The notes: generated from the sequence alone by a model not told the origin. A stretch of DNA of 34,763 nucleotides from Haloparvum sedimenti (GCF_001462205.1 NZ_LKIR01000042.1:1-34763); one strand, 5' to 3'; counted from the first letter of the stretch, positions 7,722 through 16,833 are shown. A program made the numbers and translations.

Positions 7722-8873
7722 ATGGAAGTCGTCGACTACGAACTGTTCGCGATCCCCCCGCGGTGGGTCTTTCTCAAACTCGAAACGGATACCGGGGTCG
7801 TCGGCTGGGGTGAACCGGCCCTGGAGGGGCGCTCGACCACCCTCTGTAGCGCCCTCTCGGAGCTAGTCGAGGATTACGTCATCGGCTCGGATCCCCGGCG
7901 CATCGCCGACCTCTGGTACCGCATGTACATGGGGGACCACTACAACAACGGCCCGGTCCTGATGAGCGCGATCGCGGGCATCGACCAGGCGCTGTGGGAC
8001 CTCAAGGGGCGCGCCCTCGGGAAGCCGGTGTACGAGCTGTTGGGCGGACCGGTTCGCGACAAGGTGCAGGTGTACCAGTGGCTCAGCGGCGACCACCCGG
8101 ACGACCTCGCGGACGTCGCGGTCGCGGCGGTCGAGGACGGGTACACGACGCTGGGACTGATGGCCCACACGCGACCCGCGCGGGTCCGGACGCGCGAGAT
8201 CGTCTCGAACGTCCGGAAGCGGGTCGACGCCGTGATGGACGCGGTCGGCGAGAGCGTCGACCTCGCGGTCGACTTCCGGGGCCGGGTCACCACCGGGGTC
8301 GCGCGGCAGTTGCTGTCGATGCTCGAGGAGTACAACCTGATGTTCGTCGAGGAACCGGTCCATCCCTCGTACAACGAGAACCTGCCCGAGTTGAGCGCGG
8401 CGACGAACATCCCGTTCGCGACCGGCCAGCGGATGTACTCGCGGTGGGACTTCCGGGAGGTGTTCCAGAGCCAGTCGGTGGACATCGTGCAGCCGGCGAT
8501 ATCGCACGCGGGGGGGATCACCGAGGTCGTCAACATCGGCAAGATGGCGGAGGCGTACAACATCATGCTGATGCCGAAGTGCTCCGTCGGGCCGGTGTCC
8601 TTTGCCGCCTCGATGCACGTGCAGTTCGCGGTTCCGAACTCGATCCTGCAGGAACAGCACGACGAGTTCTACGCCGAGCAGGACAACGAGTTCTTCAACT
8701 ACCTCGCCGACGAGAGCCCGTTCACGCGCTCGGACGGCTACATGTTCATGGACGGCAAGCCCGGACTCGGCATCGAGATGAACGAGTCGTACATCCGCGA
8801 GCAGGCGGGGAAGAAGACCTCCTGGAAGGGTCCGACGTGGAACTACGAGGACGGAAGCGTCGCGAACTGGTGA
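7722..8873 (+). CDS. Enolase-superfamily protein resembling D-galactonate dehydratase, with altered active site
   Basis: Protein of 383 residues that lines up end to end with E. coli DgoD as I recall it: IPPRWVFLKLETD at the start, then GVVGWGEP, MSAIAGIDQALWD, MFVEEPV, SHAGGITE, ILQEQ and KPGLG. ATG 7722 is chosen because IPPRW then falls at the same residue number as in DgoD; the 62 extra residues of the longer frame from 7536 look non-coding. Metal ligands D184 and E210 and the ILQEQ glutamate E311 are kept. The catalytic histidine pair is replaced (R186 in DFRGR, K286 in MPKCS), the third metal ligand is Q236 (TGQRM), and the dyad aspartate is A259 (QPAIS). It may have a different chemistry or be non-catalytic. 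The IclR gene follows 38 bases downstream. Confidence 0.85.
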   Translation: MEVVDYELFAIPPRWVFLKLETDTGVVGWGEPALEGRSTTLCSALSELVEDYVIGSDPRRIADLWYRMYMGDHYNNGPVLMSAIAGIDQALWDLKGRALGKPVYELLGGPVRDKVQVYQWLSGDHPDDLADVAVAAVEDGYTTLGLMAHTRPARVRTREIVSNVRKRVDAVMDAVGESVDLAVDFRGRVTTGVARQLLSMLEEYNLMFVEEPVHPSYNENLPELSAATNIPFATGQRMYSRWDFREVFQSQSVDIVQPAISHAGGITEVVNIGKMAEAYNIMLMPKCSVGPVSFAASMHVQFAVPNSILQEQHDEFYAEQDNEFFNYLADESPFTRSDGYMFMDGKPGLGIEMNESYIREQAGKKTSWKGPTWNYEDGSVANW

Positions 8874-8911
8874 GCGATGGCCTTTTGCGCACCGGAGTGT
8901 TACGTCTTCCC

Positions 8912-9649
8912 ATGACATCCGCGGAGGCAGCGAACCCGGTCCGGACGACGCAGACGTCGGTCGAGATCCTCCGATGTGTGGCCGACAGCGGCGGCGCCAC
9001 GCTCATGGAGCTGAACGACCGCGTGTCGGTCTCGAAGGGGGCGCTGTACAACCACCTCTCGACGCTGGTCGAGCTGGAACTCCTCGAACGGGTCGACGGG
9101 ACCTATCGGGTTGACGTGGGGGTACTGGCGCTGGGCGAGCAGGCGCGGATGGCGATCCCGGGCTTCCCGGCCATTCGTGGCACCCTTCGGAACCTGGCGA
9201 TGACCTCCGGGGAGTTCGCGACCTTCGTCAAGACGCGGGACGGGACGCCGATCGTCGCGGAGACCGCGGCCGGCGAACTGGTCGAGCGCCACTGGCTGTC
9301 CGTGGGTCAGGAGCTGCCGCTCGCGACGACGGCCGCGGGGAAGGTCGTGCTCGCGACGCTTCCCGAGGAGCGTGCGGCGGCCCTCGTGCGCGAGCAGACC
9401 AGCCACGAGACCGAATCGCTCCTCGAGGAGATTCGGACCGTTCGCGTTCAGGGGCTGGCGTTCAGCCGCGGCGAGTTCCAGGACGACCAGTACAGCGTGG
9501 CGGCGCCGATCGACAGCAGCGACGGACCGACGTACGTCGTGTCGCTCACCGGCCCCAAGGACCGACTTGACGGGAAGTCCCTCCAGCAGGACATCGCCGG
9601 CCTCGTGGTGAGCGCGTCGAACGAGATCCAGCGGCACATTCTCTCGTAG
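8912..9649 (+). CDS. IclR-family transcriptional regulator
   Basis: DNA-binding regulator of 245 residues. A winged helix-turn-helix covers roughly residues 12-70 (TSVEILRCVADSGG, then VSKGALYNHLSTLVELELLER), followed by the IclR effector domain (LATTAAGKVVLATL and the C-terminal SVAAPI segment). IclR proteins usually sense small organic acids. It follows the galactonate-dehydratase-like gene closely and faces the Liv-type importer operon, so it could control either. ATG 8912 gives an N-terminus of normal length; the longer frame from 7994 is a shadow of the preceding gene. Confidence 0.92.
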   Translation: MTSAEAANPVRTTQTSVEILRCVADSGGATLMELNDRVSVSKGALYNHLSTLVELELLERVDGTYRVDVGVLALGEQARMAIPGFPAIRGTLRNLAMTSGEFATFVKTRDGTPIVAETAAGELVERHWLSVGQELPLATTAAGKVVLATLPEERAAALVREQTSHETESLLEEIRTVRVQGLAFSRGEFQDDQYSVAAPIDSSDGPTYVVSLTGPKDRLDGKSLQQDIAGLVVSASNEIQRHILS

Positions 9650-10227
9650 CGCCTTCTGTAAGCGACCGGATCGAGCGGCGCGTTCGGGCAGAGAGCGGTG
9701 TCGAGTCCGCGATGGCTCGCGGTGCCTCACGCAGAACCACCAAAATTAGAGAATGACACGATTACAGACAAATAGCGGAGAACGTCGCTGCCGTACAGGG
9801 AAAGAACCGACGGATCGGCGCTGATCGACGAACCAGGTCCAGCTCGTCCATGACCGACAATATCGCAAGCAAGCAGCGTGTTCGTATGTCGCAGTCCGGA
9901 GTCAGCAAGAGAACGCGTCCACGAGCGCCCCGCAGCCTAGAAATCGCACGGATCGGCACCAAAGCTCGTCTACGGGCCGTCGAGGTTGCAAGATCGGTGT
10001 GTGCCCACACATTGTAGTCCTCGCCGGGAAGGACGCGACAACAGGAACCAAGAAGATGTGTTTTTTAGAAAATATTTCGGGGAACAAATCAGGTGGCATA
10101 TGAGTTTAGAGGTGCGGGCTCAGTTCGATGGGGGCTCACCGACCGGTCCAGCCACGCGACGGCAGCGTGCGGAACGCGTGAAGAGAGGACGCGATTCCGA
10201 AACGCGTTGAGTGACAACGCGACGTGT
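9650..10227. other. Intergenic region, no convincing gene
   Basis: About 580 bases between the IclR gene and the importer promoter. A 36-codon frame at 10099-10209 follows an AT-rich box (10070-10077) at leaderless spacing. However, its third-codon positions are far less GC-rich than in the neighbours and it has no recognisable motif, so it is not called. Confidence 0.5.
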
Positions 10228-10251
10228 GGTAGCTACCCGCATATTTATATA
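10228..10251 (+). promoter_or_regulatory. Palindrome plus TATA box ahead of the Liv-type operon
   Basis: A perfect 10-base palindrome GGTAGCTACC (10228-10237) lies directly upstream of a strong TATA-like box TTTATATA (10244-10251). The gene starts at 10281, giving a leader of only a few bases. The palindrome occupies the BRE-proximal position where a regulator could block or aid TFB/TBP binding. The adjacent IclR protein is a candidate binder (inference). Confidence 0.5.
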
Positions 10252-10280
10252 GGACCGAGACACAGGGATAATCGTTAACA

Positions 10281-11603
10281 ATGGTAACTGCAGGTTCGGA
10301 TGTCGAAAACAAGCGTAACCGGACAGGGGATGTTGAGAGGAATTCGGAAAACCGATCGTCGGTCGGTCGGCGACGGTTCCTGCAGGCCGCCGGCGCCGGC
10401 GCGACCGTCGCGGTGGCCGGCTGCATGGGCGGCGGCGGTGACGACGTGGTGCGGCTGGGTGCGACGTACATCCTCTCGGGGTTCGCCTCGCTGTACGGCG
10501 AGGCAGCCGAGCGGGGTATCGAGATGGCCCAGTCGGAGATCAACGACAACGGCGGCATCGACGGACAGGATGTCGAGATCGTCGTCCGCGACAGCGAGGC
10601 GAGCGCCGACACGGCGATCCAGCAGATACGGAGCCTCGTCGAGGAGGACGACGTCGACGGGCTGTTCGGGCTCGACTCCAGTGGGGTCGCCCAGGCCGTG
10701 GCGCCACAGGTGGCACAGCTCCAGATGCCGTTCATGATCACGCACGCGGCGACGCCGTTCGTCACCTCGCCGGAGGGCGAACACGAGGACTCCGTGGGCA
10801 ACGACTACGTGTTCCGCGACTCCAACAGCCTCGCGCAGGACATCTACGGCGCCGCACGGACCGCGGCCGAGCTGGACGCCACGGAGTGGGCGACGATCGG
10901 CCCCGACTACGCGTTCGGCTACGAGACGTGGGACTACTTCCAGGACTTCTGTGCGGGGCTCGGCGTCGAGGCCGAGTTCACCGCCGAGCAGTTCCCGGCG
11001 CTGGCGACAAGCGACTACACGCCCTACATCAGTTCCATCCTCGACGCCGAGCCGGACGCGGTGATCACGCCGCTGTGGGGAGCCGACCTCACCACGTTCA
11101 TCGGCCAGGCCGAGGAGGCGGGCTGGTTCGACCAGATCGACCACACCCTGTTCAGCGTCGGAATGGGGACGGACCTCGCGAGCGACGGGAACCCGCTCCC
11201 GGAGGGCGAGTACGCTTCGACCCGCTACGACCCGTTCGTCCCCGACACCGAGGCGAACAACACGTTCCGCGACGCGTACTACGAGGAGCACGACACGCTC
11301 CCGACGTACAACGCCGAGGGCGCGTACCGCGCCGTCTACCTGTACAAGGAGGCGATCGAGTCGGCCGGCAGCACCGAAGCCGACGCCCTCGTCGACGAGT
11401 TCACCGGGATGGAGCACTCCGGCCCGGTCGGTGACTACCAGTTCAGCGAGACGAACCAGGCGACGGTGGCGTCCATCTGGGGAACCGTCTCGTACGACGA
11501 CGAGTGGGAGAGCAACGTCCTCGACCCCGTGAACAGGTACGAGGCCGGCCCCGACGAGCTCTCCGAGGCGCTCGGCGACTCCGACCTGCCGACGGGTATC
11601 TAA
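10281..11603 (+). CDS. livK: Branched-chain amino acid-type (LivK-like) substrate-binding lipoprotein
   Basis: Secreted ligand-binding protein, 440 residues, periplasmic-binding-protein type I fold. The N-terminus has a clear Tat motif GRRRFLQAAG followed by a hydrophobic stretch and lipobox VAGC, so it is exported folded and lipid-anchored. The mature part starts with VRLGATYILSGFASLYGEAAERGIEMAQ, here noted only as its opening features: the ligand-cleft strand and helix with the GIEMA motif typical of LivK/AmiC-like proteins. It leads a seven-gene rightward operon. LivK relatives bind amino acids, amides, urea, aromatic acids and short organic acids, so the ligand is open; the downstream CoA ligase suggests a carboxylic acid. 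Confidence 0.92.
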   Translation: MVTAGSDVENKRNRTGDVERNSENRSSVGRRRFLQAAGAGATVAVAGCMGGGGDDVVRLGATYILSGFASLYGEAAERGIEMAQSEINDNGGIDGQDVEIVVRDSEASADTAIQQIRSLVEEDDVDGLFGLDSSGVAQAVAPQVAQLQMPFMITHAATPFVTSPEGEHEDSVGNDYVFRDSNSLAQDIYGAARTAAELDATEWATIGPDYAFGYETWDYFQDFCAGLGVEAEFTAEQFPALATSDYTPYISSILDAEPDAVITPLWGADLTTFIGQAEEAGWFDQIDHTLFSVGMGTDLASDGNPLPEGEYASTRYDPFVPDTEANNTFRDAYYEEHDTLPTYNAEGAYRAVYLYKEAIESAGSTEADALVDEFTGMEHSGPVGDYQFSETNQATVASIWGTVSYDDEWESNVLDPVNRYEAGPDELSEALGDSDLPTGI

Positions 11604-11624
11604 CCCGCCCCCGACGTGTTTTCC

Positions 11625-12518
11625 ATGAGCCTCTCATCACTCGTTCCACTGATCGGCGTCTCCGACGTCGTCATCGGGCTGAGCCTCGGCAGCCGGCTCT
11701 TCCTGATCGCCGTCGGGCTGAGCCTCATCTTCGGCGTGCTCGGCGTCCTCAACTTCGCGCACGGCGGCTTCTACATGCTCGGCGCGTACGTTACGCTCGC
11801 GTTCGTGACGAACGTCATCGACAACTTCTGGCTGGCCGCCGTCGTCGGCGCGCTCGCGGTGGGGGTCGTCGGTGCCGTCATCGAGTTCGCGGTGATCCGA
11901 CCACTGTACGACCGGGTCGACGCGGACCTCGACCAGCTCATCGTCACGTTCGGGTTCGTGCTCATCATCCACGAGACGGTCCGATTCATCTGGGGGTCGG
12001 GGTCGTACTCGGTCGAGCCGCCCGCGCTGTTCGACTTCTCCGTCTCGCTCGGCGGGAGTTCCTTCGGCGCGTACCGGTTGGTAGTCGTCGGTCTCGCGGT
12101 GGCGGTGTTGGTCGGCCTCTGGCTGTTCATCACGCAGACGTACTTCGGCTCGCTGGTGCGAGGCACCTCCTCGGACCGCGAGATGGCGTCGATGCTCGGC
12201 GTCGACGTGCCGCGCCTGTACACGGGGGTCTTCTTCCTCGGGAGCGTGCTCGCCGGCCTCGGCGGCGCGCTCTCCTCGCCGCTGCAGTCGACCAGCCCGG
12301 CGCTCGGCGACCAGGTGATCATCGACGCGTTCATCGTCGTCGTCATCGGCGGCCTCGGCTCCATGGGCGGGGCGTTCGTCGGCGCGATGCTCATCGGCAT
12401 GATGCAGAGTCTCGGCCCGCAGTTCATCAGCGCCGGCAGCATCGCGATCCCGTTCCTTGCGATGGTGATCGTGTTGCTGTTCCGTCCCGAGGGACTCTTC
12501 GGAGGGTTCGGTGAATGA
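11625..12518 (+). CDS. livH: Branched-chain-type ABC transporter permease LivH
   Basis: Membrane subunit of 297 residues with about eight hydrophobic segments. The family mark GVLNFAHGGFYMLGAY lies at residues 40-55, and the cytoplasmic loop contains REMASMLGVD. ATG 11625 is chosen over GTG 11616, three codons upstream. It starts 21 bases after the binding-protein gene and its stop overlaps the start of livM (ATGA), indicating tight coupling. Confidence 0.93.
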   Translation: MSLSSLVPLIGVSDVVIGLSLGSRLFLIAVGLSLIFGVLGVLNFAHGGFYMLGAYVTLAFVTNVIDNFWLAAVVGALAVGVVGAVIEFAVIRPLYDRVDADLDQLIVTFGFVLIIHETVRFIWGSGSYSVEPPALFDFSVSLGGSSFGAYRLVVVGLAVAVLVGLWLFITQTYFGSLVRGTSSDREMASMLGVDVPRLYTGVFFLGSVLAGLGGALSSPLQSTSPALGDQVIIDAFIVVVIGGLGSMGGAFVGAMLIGMMQSLGPQFISAGSIAIPFLAMVIVLLFRPEGLFGGFGE

Positions 12519-13657
12519 GCGCGACGACCGACACCGGCGACCGCGTTCGCGAGTTCGGCGCCGCGGTCGCGGACGGCTGGACCCGCGAACGGTTCGGGCT
12601 CCTCGGCGCGATCGGCCTGATCCTGATGGCGTTCGGGCCGTCCTTCCAGATATACCTGTTCACCGACTTCCTCGTCGTCGCGCTGTTCGCGCTCGGGTTC
12701 AACCTGCTGTACGGCTACACCGGCCTGCTGTCGTTCGGTCACGGGCTGTTCTACGCGGGCGGCGCGTACGGGATCGCGGTCGTGTTGCGGGACCTGACGC
12801 CCGTGTTCGCGGACGTCGTCGGGGCCGGGGTCGCCCCGCTCGTCGCGTTCGTCGTCGGCGGGGTCGTCGGTCTGACGCTCGTCGTCGCCGTGGCGGTGCC
12901 CGTCGGGTGGCTCAGCGTCCGATTGGAGGAGATCTACTTCGCGCTGATCACGCTCGCGTTCGGGATGCTCGGCTACTCGCTCATTATCCAGGACCCGGCG
13001 GGGTTGACGAACGGGACCGACGGGATCATTGTCCTGCTCGGAAGCGTCGACCTGGGCGGGTTGAGCTTCCGGATCGGCGCACGGCGAACGTACTACGTGC
13101 TGACCGTGGCCGTCGTGCTCGCGGCGACGTACGGGACGTGGCGCGTCGTCAACTCCCCGTTCGGCACCGTCTGTAAGGCGATACGCGAGAGTCCCGACCG
13201 CGCGGCCGCGCTCGGCATCGACGTCAGACACCACCGCTGGATGACGTTCATCATCTCGGCGGCGATCGTCGGGATCGCCGGCGTGTTGCGCGCGGGACTC
13301 GCGAGCGTCGCCTCGCCGGGGCTGACCCACTGGTCGACGAGCGCGATCGCCGTGATCGCGACCGTGATCGGCGGCGCGACGTACTTCTCCGGGCCGATCG
13401 TGGGTGCGTTCATCTTCCTGTACATTCGCTGGGCGATCAGCCGCTTCCCCACGCTGGAAGCGTACTGGGAGCTGTTCTTCGGCGCGCTGCTCATCGGCGT
13501 CGTGCTGTACTTCAAGCAGGGGGCCGTCGGCGGGCTCCTGCTGGCCCGGGACCGGCTGCTCGGGGACGGCGCGGACGACGCCGGCGGAACCGAAGCGGAT
13601 TCGACCGACGACTCACGGAGCGACGACGCGCGGACCGACCGGGGTGACGACTCGTGA
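12515..13657 (+). CDS. livM: Branched-chain-type ABC transporter permease LivM
   Basis: Second membrane subunit, 380 residues. It has the LivM hallmark GYTGLLSFGHGLFYAGGAYG near residue 68 and the EAA-type loop around AIRESPDRAAALGIDVRHHR. The C-terminus ends in a tail of about 35 residues rich in Asp, Thr and Ser that is not part of the fold. Its start overlaps the livH stop and its stop overlaps the GTG of livG (GTGA). Confidence 0.93.
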   Translation: MSATTDTGDRVREFGAAVADGWTRERFGLLGAIGLILMAFGPSFQIYLFTDFLVVALFALGFNLLYGYTGLLSFGHGLFYAGGAYGIAVVLRDLTPVFADVVGAGVAPLVAFVVGGVVGLTLVVAVAVPVGWLSVRLEEIYFALITLAFGMLGYSLIIQDPAGLTNGTDGIIVLLGSVDLGGLSFRIGARRTYYVLTVAVVLAATYGTWRVVNSPFGTVCKAIRESPDRAAALGIDVRHHRWMTFIISAAIVGIAGVLRAGLASVASPGLTHWSTSAIAVIATVIGGATYFSGPIVGAFIFLYIRWAISRFPTLEAYWELFFGALLIGVVLYFKQGAVGGLLLARDRLLGDGADDAGGTEADSTDDSRSDDARTDRGDDS

Positions 13658-14481
13658 CGACAGTTCTCAAAACCGAAGACCTCCGCAAGCAGTTCGGCGA
13701 ACTGACCGCTGTCGACGGCGTCTCGATCGAGGTCGACGACAGCGAGATCACCAGCATCATCGGGCCGAACGGGGCCGGCAAGACCACGTTCTACAACCTG
13801 TTGACCGGCGTGCTACAGCCGACCGCCGGCTCGATCTGGCTGCGGAGCGGAGACGCCGCCGTCGTCGGCGACGGCGATGCTGCCGGCGGCGATGGCCGCG
13901 CCGGAGGCGACGGCGGGCTCCGCGACATCACCGACGCGGAGCCGCACGAGGTCGCCCAGGCCGGCCTCTCGCGCTCCTACCAGATCACGAATATCTTCGA
14001 GGGGCTCACGGTCCGCGAGAACGTCCGCGTCGCGCGGATCAGCCACGAGAAGACGCGGCTGGACTTCCGCTCGCGGGCGACCGGCGACGAGGCGCTTGAG
14101 GCCGACATCGAGGAGCTGCTGGAGCTGACCGGGCTCACCGACATCGCGGACACGAAGTGTGACACGCTGAGTCACGGCGAAAAACGAACGGTCGAAATCG
14201 CCCTGGCGCTGGCCATCGAGCCGAACGTGTTCCTTATGGACGAGCCGACCGCGGGGATGAACCCGACGGAGGTGACCGAGATCGTCTCGCTGATCCGCGA
14301 ACTCGACGCCGACTTGGACGCCACGTTCGTGGTGACCGAACACAACATGGACGTCGTGACCGACATCTCCGACCGGATCGTCGTGCTCGCCGAGGGGGCG
14401 ATCCTCGCCGACGGGACGCCGGAGGACGTCCTGACCGACGACCGCGTGACCGAGGCGTACCTAGGAAGTGATAGCGTATGA
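13654..14481 (+). CDS. livG: Branched-chain-type ABC ATPase LivG, with Gly/Asp-rich insertion
   Basis: Cytoplasmic ATPase of 275 residues starting at GTG 13654, which overlaps the livM stop. Walker A is GPNGAGKTT (37-45), the signature is LSHGE (172-176) and Walker B is VFLMDEP (192-198), followed by TAGMNPTE, typical of LivG. Between the first beta-sheet and the GLSRSYQ segment (about residues 65-90) there is an added low-complexity stretch of Gly, Asp and Ala that LivG proteins normally lack. Confidence 0.93.
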   Translation: MTTVLKTEDLRKQFGELTAVDGVSIEVDDSEITSIIGPNGAGKTTFYNLLTGVLQPTAGSIWLRSGDAAVVGDGDAAGGDGRAGGDGGLRDITDAEPHEVAQAGLSRSYQITNIFEGLTVRENVRVARISHEKTRLDFRSRATGDEALEADIEELLELTGLTDIADTKCDTLSHGEKRTVEIALALAIEPNVFLMDEPTAGMNPTEVTEIVSLIRELDADLDATFVVTEHNMDVVTDISDRIVVLAEGAILADGTPEDVLTDDRVTEAYLGSDSV

Positions 14482-15191
14482 CAATACTCGACGTAGACGA
14501 CATCGACACGTACTACGGGAACAGCCACGTCCTCCACGGGATCTCGCTGTCGATCGACGAGGGCGAGGTCGTGGCCCTGCTCGGGCGAAACGGGGCGGGA
14601 AAGACGACGACGATGCGCTCCATCGTCGGTGCGTCGCCGCCGCGGAGGGGCTCGATCACTTACCGGGGCGAGGAGATATCGGGGCTCTCACCCGACGAGA
14701 TCAACGCGCTCGGGATCTCGCTCGTGCCGGAGGATCGACGGGTGTTCCCCACGCTGACCGTGCAGGAGAACCTCCGGCTCGCCCACAACCTCGCGGACGA
14801 TCCCCGTCCGGTCGAGGAGATGTACGAGCTGTTTCCCACGCTCGACTCGCTGCGGAACAACGACGGACAGAACCTCAGCGGCGGCGAACAGCAGATGGTG
14901 TCGGTCGCCCGCGCGCTGGTCCAGTCGCCCGACGTGCTGCTGCTCGACGAGCCTACCGAGGGGCTCGCGCCGGTCATCGTCGACGACCTCCGGGAGATCG
15001 TCCAGACCGTCGTCGACCAGAACGTCACCGTCCTGTTGACGGAACAGAACGTGAACTTCGCGTTCGACCTGGCGGAGCGGGGCTACATCATGGACACCGG
15101 GGAGATCGTCTTCGACGGGACCGTCGCGGAGATCCGCGACCGCGAGGACCTTCTCGAGACGTACCTCTCCGTGGGGACGGCGGATGCCTGA
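14478..15191 (+). CDS. livF: Branched-chain-type ABC ATPase LivF
   Basis: Second ATPase of the importer, 237 residues. Walker A is GRNGAGKTT (36-44), the signature is LSGGEQQMVSVARAL, and Walker B is VLLLDEPTEGLAPVIV. VPEDRRVFPTLTVQENL is typical of LivF. It starts within the livG stop (ATGA) and overlaps the start of the acyl-CoA synthetase by 8 bases. Confidence 0.94.
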   Translation: MTILDVDDIDTYYGNSHVLHGISLSIDEGEVVALLGRNGAGKTTTMRSIVGASPPRRGSITYRGEEISGLSPDEINALGISLVPEDRRVFPTLTVQENLRLAHNLADDPRPVEEMYELFPTLDSLRNNDGQNLSGGEQQMVSVARALVQSPDVLLLDEPTEGLAPVIVDDLREIVQTVVDQNVTVLLTEQNVNFAFDLAERGYIMDTGEIVFDGTVAEIRDREDLLETYLSVGTADA

Positions 15192-16833
15192 GGAGCTCAC
15201 CCTCCGCCCGTTCTTCTGGCGGGCGACTCGACTGTTCCCCGAGACGGAGGTCGTCTCGCGCACCCGCGACGGGGTCGACCGGTACACGTACGCCGACTTC
15301 GGCGACCGTGTCCGCCGGCTCGCGGCCGCGCTCGCGGACCTGGGCGTCGAGCCCGGCGACCGCGTCGGGACCCTCGGGTGGAACACCCACCGCCACTTCG
15401 AGGCGTACTACGCGGTCCCGCTCTCGGGCGCCCAACTGCACACGGTCAACCCCATCCTGCAGGACGACCACGTCGAGTACATCATCAACGATGCCGACGA
15501 CGACGTGCTGATCGTCGACCGCGAGGTCGTCGCGACGCTCGACCGGCTGTGGGACCGGATCGACGGCGTTCGCGAGGTCGTCGTCATGGGCGATTCGGTG
15601 CCGGAGACGGAGGCCGACCTGCCGCTGTCGGCGTTCGAGGAGCTGATCGCCGAGGCCGACCCGATGGCGTCGTGGCCGCCGCTGTCGGAGGACGACCCGG
15701 CCGGGATGTGTTACACCTCCGGGACCACGGGGAAGCCGAAGGGCGTCGAGTACACGCACAAGATGATCTACGCCCACGCGATGATGGTGATGACCCCCGC
15801 GGCGCTCGACATCGCCGAGGACGACGTGGTAATGCCCGTCGTCCCCATGTTCCACGTCAACTCCTGGGAGTTCCCGTACGCCGTGACGATGGCGGGGGCG
15901 AAGCAGGTGTATCCCGGTCCGTCTCCGGAGCCGGCGGACCTCGTGGAGCTGATCGAGTCCGAGGACGTGACGCTCACCGCGGGCGTCCCCACCGTCTGGA
16001 TCGACGTGCTCGACCACCTCGACGAACACGGCGGCGACCTCTCCTCGCTGGAGCGCATCGTCGTCGGCGGGAGCGCGGCTCCCCGGGAAGTTATGCGTCG
16101 GTACGAGGACGAACACGACGTGACGATCGAACACGCGTGGGGCATGACCGAGACGATGAGCATCGGCTCGGTCTCCCGGCCGACTTCGGGGATGGACGAC
16201 GACGACCGCGAGGCGAAACTCGACAAGCGCGCGAAGCAGGGGCTGCTCTCCCCCGGGCTGGAGATGCGGGTCGTCGACGACGACGGCGAGGCGGTCGCCT
16301 GGGACGGCGAGGCCTTCGGCGAGCTGCTCGTCCGCGGGCCCTCCGTGGTCGAGGAGTACTACAACCGCCCGGAGGCCAACCGGACGGACTTCGTCGAGGC
16401 CGACGACGGCGGCGCGCGCTGGCTCCGGACGGGAGACATCGCCACCGTCGACGAGGACGGCTACATCGAGGTCGTCGACCGCGTCAAGGACGTGATCAAG
16501 TCGGGCGGGGAGTGGATCTCCAGCATCGAGCTGGAGAACGCCCTGATGGCCCACGAGGACGTGAGCGAGGCGGTCGTGATCGCGGCGCCCCACGAGCGCT
16601 GGCAGGAACGCCCGCTGGCGTTCGTCGTCCCGAAGGTGGACCGGGAACTCGACGTGGCGGCCATCCGGACGTTCCTCGCCGACCAGTTCCCGCGGTGGTG
16701 GCTCCCGGACGACGTGCGGTTCCGCGAGGAGATTCCCAAGACCGCGACCGGCAAGTTCGACAAGAAGACGCTCCGTGAGGCCGTCGAGGATCCGGATCTC
16801 CCGTACGCGCCGGGAGAGGGGGGTGAAGAATGA
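15184..16833 (+). CDS. AMP-forming acyl-CoA synthetase (fatty/organic acid-CoA ligase)
   Basis: Activates a carboxylic acid to its CoA thioester via an acyl-AMP, in the cytoplasm; 549 residues. The P-loop-like motif TSGTTGKPKG is at about 178-187, the hinge region has RTGDIATVDEDGY and DRVKDVIKSGGEWIS, and the catalytic lysine is in TATGKFDKKTL near the end. The closest general type is the medium/long-chain acyl-CoA synthetase group. Its start overlaps livF and its stop overlaps the SDR gene, so it belongs to the importer operon. Import followed at once by CoA activation would trap the substrate. In levulinate catabolism the equivalent step is LvaE. Confidence 0.93.
   Translation: MPEELTLRPFFWRATRLFPETEVVSRTRDGVDRYTYADFGDRVRRLAAALADLGVEPGDRVGTLGWNTHRHFEAYYAVPLSGAQLHTVNPILQDDHVEYIINDADDDVLIVDREVVATLDRLWDRIDGVREVVVMGDSVPETEADLPLSAFEELIAEADPMASWPPLSEDDPAGMCYTSGTTGKPKGVEYTHKMIYAHAMMVMTPAALDIAEDDVVMPVVPMFHVNSWEFPYAVTMAGAKQVYPGPSPEPADLVELIESEDVTLTAGVPTVWIDVLDHLDEHGGDLSSLERIVVGGSAAPREVMRRYEDEHDVTIEHAWGMTETMSIGSVSRPTSGMDDDDREAKLDKRAKQGLLSPGLEMRVVDDDGEAVAWDGEAFGELLVRGPSVVEEYYNRPEANRTDFVEADDGGARWLRTGDIATVDEDGYIEVVDRVKDVIKSGGEWISSIELENALMAHEDVSEAVVIAAPHERWQERPLAFVVPKVDRELDVAAIRTFLADQFPRWWLPDDVRFREEIPKTATGKFDKKTLREAVEDPDLPYAPGEGGEE

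Noticed and set aside
10099-10209. 36-codon frame with leaderless TATA spacing
   Set aside because: Third codon positions are not GC-biased like real genes here and no motif is seen; the AT-rich box alone is weak evidence.
12511-13176. Alternative Arg-rich frames inside livM and other genes on both strands
   Set aside because: They are frame shadows of high-GC genes with recognisable domains; composition is Arg/Pro/Gly-rich and unlike haloarchaeal proteins.
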